DNA of 64,000 nt from Flavobacteriales bacterium. GTDB taxonomy: Bacteria > Bacteroidota > Bacteroidia > Flavobacteriales_F > PHOS-HE28. Numbering within the stretch: position 1 is the stretch's first letter; every line of letters begins with the position of its first letter. The notes beneath the pieces were generated by a model that was given only the letters and a program-made list of their open reading frames with translations, made no database searches and was not told the DNA's origin. Location of the stretch: NCBI GenBank assembly GCA_016788205.1, contig JAEUTA010000017.1, positions 62,001-126,000 of the forward strand. The letters run 5' to 3'. Positions 28,101-36,700 of this stretch are shown here, piece after piece. The position numbers and the translations under genes were made by a program.

Positions 28101-30027
28101 CTACCTGTCCAACGAGGAACGGACAGCTATCCTGCGCATTGCAAACCCCGTCGCCGTCCGTATCCGGCGACAGAGTACCAGCGCACTGACAACTGGTATT
28201 GTAAATGTCGTTCGTAGTGCATGCGTTGTTGTCGTTGCACCCGGCACCGATCACCGCGGGTCCTCCGATCACACCCAAACAATCCGGAGCGGCAGTACCC
28301 GGAGCAGTGGCGATCGCACCCAGGGACAAATTGTTGAAACTGCCGCTGAAGTTCGTTTCCAACTGCACCGCCCGGACCATGAACTCACGCCCTGCGACAT
28401 AGGGCACCGCTGTGGCGGTATAGTTCGTTCCTGTAACGGGTGTCGTAGTGATGCGCGTGATGGCACCGGTAAGTGCATCGAACTGGTAGAGGTGGTAACC
28501 CAGAACGGTTTCGGGTGAACCCACCCAAGAGAACGCCGGATGACCGCTCGCGTTGGTCACCACCAGAGCGGTAGGTGGTGCGATCATCTTCATTCGCAAC
28601 GAAGGGTCGCCCATGAGATTGAGATGCGTGCGGCCTATGCTTGACTGCCAGCCCTCTGTGAGCGGCATGTACAAACCAGTGTTGTTCATCGTCTCGCGCA
28701 CGCTATAGCCGATGTTATCACCCATACCCATGTGGTGATAGTACCACGCTGGTATGCCGGCCCAACAATTCGTGAGACCTTGGCCCCGGGCTATGATCGC
28801 GCGCAGGAAATTGTTCTTGCTGTCGAAGTCCAGGAAAAAGCTACCCAACGCCATGTTGAAGACCCCTCCCATGGTAACGGAACCGGCCAGTTGTTCGGTT
28901 GTGGTGCCGCCATCCGTGCCATTGTAGGTCACCACCCCATCGGTCACCGCCTGTAGACCACCTCCATAGTGCGCCGTCCACAGGTAACTCTGGTTGTTCA
29001 CATAACTACCGAAGGTGCCCAAAGCCGGGTTAACGAACAGGTTCGGATTGCCGGTGAGCGGTGCGGTGCGAAGACCACTTCCGGCGATGGGACTGCCCAC
29101 CCACTGAAGGTTATCAATCACGATCCCGCGCACCGTAGGGGACCATTGCTTCACCTTATAGTTATGCGACTTTACCAGGTAATTCCGAAGCAATTGCACC
29201 TCGGTGGTGCCAAAGGCGGGCATATCGTACAGATCCACCCTACCTACCTGTAGTTCGATCGGAGAAGGGAAGTCGCTCTGATCGAACTTACCATCACCCG
29301 GAACGTTCCAAGTGCGCTGATAACTGGAGACGGTGACATTCACGCTGTTGTCCGTCCACGAACCGTCCATGTCTCCGTAATAGCCATCGGTAGGCCGTGA
29401 TCCTCGGGCATCATCATGACCATCCGGATAAACGTTCCCAGAATATGGGACAGGAACATGCCCCACGAGATAAAGCGCTTTCACATTGGCCGGATCACTG
29501 TTATAGTGCGCCAGTATCGTGCTCTTTATGCTCGATGCCGAGGCCGTTCGCGAAACATCCGACCGTAGTACAGCCCAGCCATCAGCGCGCAGGTCGTAGA
29601 TCAACTGGCTTATCTCGACAGCCAATTGAGAGGATAGTGTATTGTCCACCAACACGATGATCTTGCCACGATAGTCTACAACAGGCACGTTGATACCGGT
29701 GCTCACGTATCCGGTCCCCGTGGAGCCCGCAGAGACACGCACGACCTTGTATTCGTAGTTGACCCCGACCGTGATCGAGTTATCGGTCCATGACGTGGCC
29801 GAGGAGGCCGGGCTCGCTATCGCACTACCCCACGAAGTTGAGCTCTTCAACTTGCGATAGACCGTGAACGAGGTAGTGCTGCCCATCGCGGGCCATGCCA
29901 ACGTGATGCTCGGCGTGGTCGACTGCACCGTAACAGTAAGCCTTACCGCGGCGCGCTCACTCACCGTCTGGCCATGGAGCAACGTTGCTGCCAAAAGCCA
30001 TAACAGGGAGGAGAACCACCGCATCAT
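25120..30027 (-). CDS. Giant secreted C25-like repeat protein with T9SS tail
   Basis: Predicted cell-surface or secreted protein of 1635 residues. Order: signal peptide (WFSSLLWLLAATLLHGQ); a fibronectin-III-like domain; a domain resembling the C25 gingipain fold (KALYLVGHVPVPY, TAHYGGG with His353, NMALGSFFLDFD near 392-403, LNLMGDPSLRM); a second FN3-like part; thirteen 49-residue repeats; five to six 39-41-residue repeats; thrombospondin-type-3 calcium repeats (DFDADGIGDACD); and a T9SS sorting domain (LYPNPNGGLAIV). The C25 catalytic Cys position seems to lack Cys, so protease activity is doubtful. Its ATG overlaps the end of the upstream doubtful gene in ATGA; a second ATG follows at once. 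Likely an adhesin or a structural surface protein. Confidence 0.85.
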   Translation of the reverse strand: MMRWFSSLLWLLAATLLHGQTVSERAAVRLTVTVQSTTPSITLAWPAMGSTTSFTVYRKLKSSTSWGSAIASPASSATSWTDNSITVGVNYEYKVVRVSAGSTGTGYVSTGINVPVVDYRGKIIVLVDNTLSSQLAVEISQLIYDLRADGWAVLRSDVSRTASASSIKSTILAHYNSDPANVKALYLVGHVPVPYSGNVYPDGHDDARGSRPTDGYYGDMDGSWTDNSVNVTVSSYQRTWNVPGDGKFDQSDFPSPIELQVGRVDLYDMPAFGTTEVQLLRNYLVKSHNYKVKQWSPTVRGIVIDNLQWVGSPIAGSGLRTAPLTGNPNLFVNPALGTFGSYVNNQSYLWTAHYGGGLQAVTDGVVTYNGTDGGTTTEQLAGSVTMGGVFNMALGSFFLDFDSKNNFLRAIIARGQGLTNCWAGIPAWYYHHMGMGDNIGYSVRETMNNTGLYMPLTEGWQSSIGRTHLNLMGDPSLRMKMIAPPTALVVTNASGHPAFSWVGSPETVLGYHLYQFDALTGAITRITTTPVTGTNYTATAVPYVAGREFMVRAVQLETNFSGSFNNLSLGAIATAPGTAAPDCLGVIGGPAVIGAGCNDNNACTTNDIYNTSCQCAGTLSPDTDGDGVCNAQDSCPFLVGQVGSACDDGNACTTNDQINSGCQCVGTATVDTDGDGICNGQDNCPFVAGQVGSACNDGNPCTTGDVLNAGCQCAGIPSADTDGDGVCNGQDSCPFVAGQVGSSCNDGNPCTTNDVLNATCQCVGTPTPDTDGDGVCNAQDSCPFVVGQVGSACNDGNACTTGDVLNSSCQCTGTPGPDADGDGICNAQDDCPFVFGQVGSSCNDGNACTTNDVLNSSCQCVGTASPDTDGDGVCNAQDNCPWVPGQVGSACNDGDSCTMNDQLGDDCLCGGTPAPDADADGICNAVDECPFVAGEIGSPCTDGDPCTTNDTLNAGCQCTGVISPDTDGDGVCDAQDDCPFVLGEVGSPCNDGDACTVNDVLNTNCQCSGTVVPDTDGDGLCNVLDDCPLVPGQIGSPCNDGDECTTSDFLNANCQCAGAPVPDGDGDGVCDILDDCPGVPGQVGSNCIDGDPCTINDTVNANCECVGIYSGDPDDDGVCSALDNCPDSPGQIGSSCNDGNVCTINDVLNSNCQCVGTLVNDTDGDGVCDEQDDCPLVPGEFGSPCNDGDPCTLNDILGIDCSCLGTPSGDTDADGVCNALDDCPTVPGVVGSPCDDGDDDTIDDLITSACICEGTPAHLDCLGVPNGPALPGTPCDDGDPETMWDEWNDDCDCVGTVVVFDCLGIANGSALPGTPCNDNNSGTIDDTWTVDCTCVGTPAVFDCLGVANGSALPGTPCNDGQPSTIQDTWTKNCECVGVPVVVDCLGQPNGPALPGTPCDDGDPGTGNDRWNGACECVGQVIDCSGVIGGFALPGSPCDDGYAMSINDTWDSDCECTGMFGLVDCTGEFGGAAFFDGCGICVGGTTGLLPNADTDQDGLVVCEDNCEAAFNPSQADFDADGIGDACDNCVWVYNPEQPDIDGNGIGDACDMLTGLMEYSDVNVFGLYPNPNGGLAIVNCTVREARSLRFYSVLGSLVLATPMQQRVDLEGLATGVYTVLVLDAQGRPLAQSRLIRQ
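25720..26328 (-). repeat. Type B Cys-rich repeats (41/39 residues)
   Basis: Five consecutive units, four of 123 bp and one of 117 bp, followed by a partial sixth. Each runs from a CDDG or CNDG start through a CxC pair to DCLGxxNGxALPGTP. They share the first half with the 147-bp units but replace the calcium-binding half with the DCLG linker. Confidence 0.85.
26329..28239 (-). repeat. Thirteen tandem 147-bp repeats
   Basis: Exactly 13 x 147 bp (1911 bp). Each 49-residue unit reads CNDGNxCTxNDxLNxxCQCxG, then a calcium-loop-like DTDGDGVCNxxDxCP, then VxGQVGSx. Unit length never varies, while sequence drifts gradually from one end to the other, suggesting growth by unequal crossing-over followed by divergence. 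Confidence 0.92.
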
Positions 30028-30578
30028 GACCAGGTCCCTGTTCGTGGAGCAGCGTGCAGCGCCCAACCGACCTCGGTCCGGCTCACTCCTTCGGAAAGGT
30101 GATCCAGCGCGAGCCGTGAACGCACGAACTCGATACCGGACACACTTGGTACAGAGATCGCTTTAGTAGGCGTATCAAGCTGAAATTCAGACAGATGGTC
30201 GACTTCAATCGAATACAGGCGTTGCACTCCACCACTTTGTTGGATCTGACAAGGAGAAATGCACGCAGCATTCCCAAAATCAGACTTTAACCCACTGCAA
30301 ACCAGGCCTTCATGTCGAATATCCAACCACTCTACCATCGGAGGCTGCGAAATTAGCCCATACCGCTCTACCACGCCAGTCGCACGAGGTACTGTTCCCA
30401 CCGAGCCGGGAAGCATGCAACTCCGGCTTTGGGCACAGTTGGATACCGTCGTTGTATTAACAAACGCCATCATCATTGTGGATAAAGGCACAGCCTCCCC
30501 CTTCGACAAAACAATGAAATTTGTCGGCGAATCACCCCTTGTTCTATACCACCAAGCCCCGAATGTAAAGAGCGGCAA
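30024..30578 (-). CDS. Doubtful hypothetical protein (TTG start)
   Basis: Possible 184-residue cytoplasmic protein, not recognised. The frame is open from a TTG at 30576-30578 (RBS not obvious) to a TGA that overlaps the next gene's ATG as ATGA. For it: amino-acid composition looks protein-like (QRLYSIEVDHLSEFQLD, GIEFVRSRLALDHLSE), there are five or six cysteines in the middle, and the overlap mimics coupling. Against it: no ATG start, no family resemblance, lower GC than neighbours, and a fair -7-like box (TACATTCG, reverse of 30560-30567) lies inside the frame, which could instead be the promoter of the giant gene. If it is not coding, 30028-30712 is a 685-bp gap holding only promoters. 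Confidence 0.35.
   Translation of the reverse strand: MPLFTFGAWWYRTRGDSPTNFIVLSKGEAVPLSTMMMAFVNTTTVSNCAQSRSCMLPGSVGTVPRATGVVERYGLISQPPMVEWLDIRHEGLVCSGLKSDFGNAACISPCQIQQSGGVQRLYSIEVDHLSEFQLDTPTKAISVPSVSGIEFVRSRLALDHLSEGVSRTEVGWALHAAPRTGTWS
30560..30567 (-). promoter_or_regulatory. Candidate -7 element upstream of giant gene
   Basis: On the minus strand TACATTCG matches TAnnTTYG. It lies about 530 bp before the giant gene's ATG and inside the doubtful ORF, so its target is unclear. Confidence 0.25.
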
Positions 30579-30712
30579 CCTTTTCGGAAGGTAGACCGTT
30601 ATAGATCATCCTTCAGATCGTGTCTCTCTTTCATTGAAAATCACCAGCATCCAAAGCAGACCTTTATCATTCGTAAAATGATCGAAGGATGTGCTGACCT
30701 TGTAGTGCGACA

Positions 30713-33700
30713 ATGACCCAACCTCTCATCTCTTCCGTTCTCGCCTTCTTTAACCGAAGTCTTCACGCACAGTCGGGGCGGATCGCGCTGTTTGACGGAG
30801 TGCGAGCCTTCTCTTACGGTCAATTGAACGATTCGTCGCTGCGACTGGCAGCTGTGTTGCGCGCGAATGAGGCTGGTACGGACCGCACGGTGGGGCTTTG
30901 CCTTGATCGGTCCGCCGAGTTGGTCATCAGTGTTCTCGGGACATTAAGAGTCGGGGCGGCATATTTCCCCATCGACCCCGCCTATCCCGCCGACCGCATC
31001 GCTTTGATGCTCGAGGACGCCCAACCACCGGTAGTGATCACCGACCGGGCGCACCAGCACCTCTTCAAAGGCTCCAAGGCCAAGGTCCTGCTCATTGATG
31101 ACATCGACCTGGAGAACGGTCCTCGCTTCGAAGGGGAATGCCCAGCGAAGCCGGAGAACCTGGCCTACGTCCTGTTCACGAGCGGAAGCACTGGCAGGCC
31201 GAAAGGCGTGGCCATGCACCATGCACCGCTGGTGAACTTGATCCAGTGGCAGTTGCGCACATCGGTGTTGAATGAAGGCGATCGCACCCTGCAGTTCGCA
31301 CCCATCAGCTTCGACGTCAGCTTCCAGGAGATCTTCACCACGTTCGCGCAGGGCGGCACCCTCGTCTTGATCACAGACGAAGACCGGCTGAACAGCACGC
31401 AACTCCTGCGCAAGATCATCGCGCAGAAGATCAACCGCATCATCGTGCCTTTCGTGGCGCTGCAATACCTGGCCGAAGCCGTGGAACGCACAGGTGAGGT
31501 CCCATCCACCTTGAAGGAGGTCTTCACCAGCGGCGAGCAACTGAAGATCACTCCCGCTGTCGCGAACCTCTTCAAGCAGCTGCCCGGTTGCCGCTTCTGC
31601 AACCAGTATGGACCCACCGAAGGCCACGTGGTGAGCGAGCTGGAATTGAAGGGCGATCCTTCGAGCTGGCCAGCGCTGCCCAACATCGGCAAGGCCATCG
31701 ATAACGTGAAGTTGATCGTGCTCGATGAGCATATGAAGCCAGTGAAGAAGGGCGAAGAAGGCGAGCTCTACCTCGGTGGTGCTTGCGTTGCCGCCGGTTA
31801 CATCGGTCGCGATGATTTGACAGCCGAGCGATTCCTCGCGGACCCGTTCGAAGCTGGCGGAAGACTGTACAAGACCGGCGACCGTGCGGCGGAATTGCCC
31901 AATGGTGAGATCGACTACAAAGGCCGCATCGATGGCCAGGTGAAAGTGCGCGGCTATCGCATCGAACTCGGCGAAGTGGAAGTCGCGTTGGAGAAGCACG
32001 CTTCCGTTGAACAAGCTGTTGCCAACGTGCGCGAGGACCGCCCAGGCCTGAAGCGCCTCATCGGCTACTACGTCGCGAAGCACGAGGTGAGCGTGAACGA
32101 TCTGCGCAAGCACCTCGCTTCCCTCCTGCCCGACTACATGGTGCCTTCCGCCTTCGTGGCGGTGAAGGAATTACCGCGCACGCCCAGTGGCAAAATCGAT
32201 CGAAAGGCACTGCCCGCACCGGATGTGAAACGCCCGGAACTCGATGTCGCCTTCTCAGCACCGCAGACTGGTGTGCAGAAAACACTCGCGAACGTGTGGG
32301 CCGAACTTCTCGGCATCGACCGTGTGGGCATCGACGACAACTTCTTCGACCTCGGCGGCAACTCGCTGCTGAGCATCCAGTGCGTCGCACAGCTCGAAGG
32401 CCACGGCCTGAAGCTGCCGATCGTGAAGCTCTATCAGCACCCGACGATCAAGGCATGCGCAGCATTCTTGGAAGGTGATGCCAGTGCGATCGCCCCCTCC
32501 GAAATGGCCAAGGCACGCAAGGCAACAAACGGCGGATCCAAGAAGGGCGACATCGCCATCATCGGTATGAGCGGTCGTTTCCCGGGCGCGGCTAACGTGG
32601 AAGAGCTTTGGAAGAACCTGCTCGCCAAAAAGAACAGCATCAGCACCTGGACCGCTGACGAGATCGACCCCAGCGTTCCTGCTGAACTGCGCAACGACAG
32701 TGATTATGTGAAAGCGCGCGGTGTGATCACCGATGCCGACAAGTTCGATGCGGGCTTCTTCGGCGTGAACCCGCGCGTGGCTGCGTTGATGGATCCGCAG
32801 CAACGCGTGTTCCTCGAAACCGCATGGGGAGCGCTGGAAGATGCCGCCTACGATCCTGCCCAGTTCGCTGGCCTTATCGGCGTGTATGCCGGCATGGGCA
32901 ACAACACCTACTTCACGCGCAACGTCATCGGCCATCCCGAGCTGATCGAACAGGTCGGCGACTTCGCGGTGATGACGGCCAACGAGAAAGACTACATCGC
33001 CACACGTCTCGCGTTCGAGTTCGATCTGCGCGGTCCAGCGCTGAGCATCCACACCGCGTGCAGCACGTCGCTCGTCGCGATCGCTCAAGCGTTCAAGGCG
33101 TTGCGCGATGACGAATGCGACATGGCCCTGGCCGGTGGAATCGCGATCACAGCGCCCATCAACAGCGGCATCGTGTACAACGAAGGCGGCATGTACAGCC
33201 CCGATGGCAGCACGCGCACCTTCGATGCACAGGGCAAAGGCACGAGCTTCAGCGATGGTGTCGGCATCATCGTACTGAAGCGTTTGGACGACGCCATCCG
33301 CGATAACGATCACATCTACGCGACGATCAAAGGCGCTGCGCTCAACAACGACGGCAGCGACAAGGCCAGTTTCACCGCACCCAGCGTGCGCGGACAAGCT
33401 GAAGTGATCGCCATGGCGCAGGCCGATGCAGGCGTCACGCCGGATCAGATCACCTACGTCGAAGCGCACGGTACCGCCACTCCGCTCGGTGATCCGATCG
33501 AAGTAGAGGCGTTAACACTCGCTTTCGGTGGCCAGAAGAACGGGCAGCATTGCGGCATAGGCTCGATCAAGTCGAACATCGGCCACTTGACCGCTGCTGC
33601 GGGAGCCGCAGGTGTGATCAAGACCGCGCTCGCGCTGAAAGAGGAGAACATCCCAGCCACCATCGGCTTCGAGAAACCGAATCCCTCGATTGATTTCGCG

Positions 33701-36700
33701 AATTCACCGTTCCGGGTAGCGCAGGACAACATCGCCTGGCCTCGTACCGGCACACCACGTATCGCAGGTGTGTCCTCGTTCGGCGTTGGTGGAACGAACG
33801 CCCACGTGATCCTCGCGGAGCCGCCTGTGATGGCCGCGTCGGGCGCATCGCGCAACAAGCAACTGCTTCTGCTCAGCGCCAAGAGCAAGACCTCGCTCGA
33901 TGCCATGACGGAGAACCTCCGCGCCTGGCTCGAAGCACATCCGAACGCCTCTCTCGCTGATGCAGCTTTCACACTGCAGATCGGTCGTCGTCACTTCAAG
34001 CATCGTCGCTTGATCGTCGGTGGAAGTCACAGCGAAGTGATCGAAGCGATCGCCAACAAGGACACCAACCTGATCGGCACACGCGAACTGCACGAAGCCG
34101 CGCCCGGTGTGGTCTTCATGTTCCCCGGCCAGGGTTCGCAGTACGTGAACATGGGCCGCGACCTGCATGCCAGCGAACCGGTCTTCGCACAACACTTCGA
34201 TCAGTGCTGCACGCTGTTCAGCAAGGAACTCGGCATTGACCTTAAGGCCATCATCTTCCCGAAAGCCGGTGAAGAAGAAAAGGCTGCTGAGCAACTTAAG
34301 CAGACTGTTTACACGCAGGCTTCCTTGTTCACCATGCACTACAGCCTCGCGAAGCTGTGGATGCACTGGGGCATCACACCGGACGCGATGATGGGACACA
34401 GCATCGGCGAGTTCGCCGCGGCCTGTCTCGCTGGCGTGTTCTCCTTGGAAGATGCGATCAAGCTCGTCGCCAACCGCGGCCGGATGATGCAAGAACTGCC
34501 GGGTGGCAGCATGCTCAGCGTTCGTGCAGCAGAAGAAGACGTAGCCAAGAAACTGCCAGCAGATTGCAGCATCGCAGCGAACAACGGCCCGCAATTGTGC
34601 GTGGCCAGCGGTCCTCATGAAGCCATCGCCAAGTTCCAAGCTGAACTGGAGAAGGACGGCATCACTTGCAAGTTGCTCGTGACCAGTCATGCCTTCCACA
34701 GCCCAATGATGGACGCCATCGTCGCGCCCTACAAGAAGGTGGTCGAAAGCGTGAAGTTGAACGCGCCGCGTATTCCGATCGTGAGCACGGTGACGGCGGA
34801 GTGGTTGAAGGACGAAGAAGCCACTTCTTCGAAATACTGGAGCGATCACTTGCGCGCAACCGTGCGTTTCGCGCAAGCCGTGAAGTTCGCCTGGAGCGAT
34901 GCGGATCGTGTGATGCTGGAAGTCGGTCCGCGCACGACCGCGACGACGCTCGCACGCCAGCAAAGCAGCGATGCGAAGAAGCAAGCAGCCGTCTCCTCGC
35001 TCGCTGATTCCGCAGGCAACGGCAACGAACTCACACAGCTGTTGAAAGCCGTGGGTGGGCTATGGCAAAGCGGAGTGCTCCTCGATTGGAACAAGTTCTA
35101 CGAGCGCGAGCAACGCCACCGCATTTCACTCCCGACCTACGCGTTCGAGCGCGTTCGTCACTGGGTGGATCCCGTGTCGATGGTCGTCGCAGGCGGTCAC
35201 GCCATTGCGAGCACCTCGATCGAAGCACCTGTGCCGAACAGTGGTGATGCGAACCTCACACCGAAGGAAGCACTCATCCAACAGATCAAGAGCCTCCTTG
35301 AAGAAAGCTCCGGTCTTGAACTCGCTGAGGCAAGCGCGGAGGAGACCTTCCTGGAAATGGGTCTCGACTCGCTCTTCCTTACCCAAGTAGCGACTTCGCT
35401 CTCGAAGAAATTCGGCGTGAAGATCTCCTTCCGCCAATTGAACGAGGAGGTACCCAACCTCGACAAGCTTGCCGACTACTTGCTGGCCAAAGGCTATTCG
35501 GTGGGTGGTGCCATTCCCGTCGCTGGTGGCGCACAACCCGCAGCGAACAGCGCCCAACCTGCTGTCAACGCGTTGGAGGATGCCCCCGAACTCAAGAAGG
35601 TCTTCGGTGCGCAGGCCCGCATCAGCAAGGAGAAGGTGGACGACATGACGCCGCAACAGCGCGCGTGGTTCGACGCCTTCGTGAGGCGTTACGTCGCGAA
35701 GACGGCAAAGAGCAAAGCCTTTACCCAAGAGAACCGCAAGCCGATGGCCGACCCGCGTGTGGTCACCGGCTTCAAACCGCAAACGAAGGAGCTCATCTAC
35801 CAAGTGGTGGTGGACAAGAGCACCGGTTGCCACCTATGGGACATCGACGGCAACGAGTACGTCGACATCCTCAGCGGTTTCGGTTCCTCGATGTTCGGCT
35901 ACATGCCCGACTTCATCAAGGAAGCCTGCCACAAGCAGATCGACACCAGCGTGGAGATCGGACCGATGCATCCGCTCGCAGCGGAAGTATCGAAACTGTT
36001 GTGCGAACTGACAGGCGCAGAACGCGCTGCGGTCTGCAACACGGGTTCCGAAGCGGTGCTCGGCGCGATGCGCATGGCCCGCACGGTGACCGGTCGCAGC
36101 CTGATCATTTCCTTCAGCGGCAGCTACCACGGCATCAACGATGAAGTGATCATCCGTGGCAGCAAGAGCAAGAAGAGCTATCCCGGCGCGCCCGGCATTA
36201 TGCCGCAGGCGGTGGAGAACATGCTCGTGCTCGATTACGGTACACCGGAAAGTCTTGAGATCATCAAGCAACGTTGCCACGAAGCAGCGGCCGTATTGGT
36301 GGAGCCGGTGCAAAGTCGTCGCATGGAATTCCGTCCCGTGGATTTCCTGCGTGAAGTGCGCCGTATCACGCAAGAGAACGGCACCGCCCTGATCTTCGAT
36401 GAGGTGATCACCGGTTTCCGCACGCACCAGAACGGAACGCAAGGTCTCTTTGGCATCACAGCGGACATCGGCACCTACGGCAAAGTGATCGGTGGCGGTA
36501 TGCCCGTTGGAGCCATGATCGGTAAGAGCGAATGGATGGACGCGTTGGACGGCGGTCAATGGCAATTCGGTGACGACAGCGTTCCTCCGGCTGGTGTGAC
36601 CTACTTCGCAGGAACCTTCGTGCGTCACCCGCTCACGATGGCGGCGATGAAGGCTTCATTGGTCTTCATGAAAGAGCAAGGGCCTGCGTTGCAGGAACGG

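Noticed and set aside
26329..28239. Possible CRISPR array because of regular spacing
   Set aside because: Repeats are 147 bp, in frame, coding and continuous without unique spacers; no cas genes nearby.
30259..30594. A 111-codon plus-strand frame in the low-GC strip
   Set aside because: Lies opposite the slightly better minus-strand candidate, and has no family resemblance or promoter.
30944..34984. Several long minus-strand frames opposite the megasynthase (30944-32113, 32255-33469, 33704-34984)
   Set aside because: Shadows of the PKS/NRPS reading frame; compositions rich in His, Arg and Ala without motifs.
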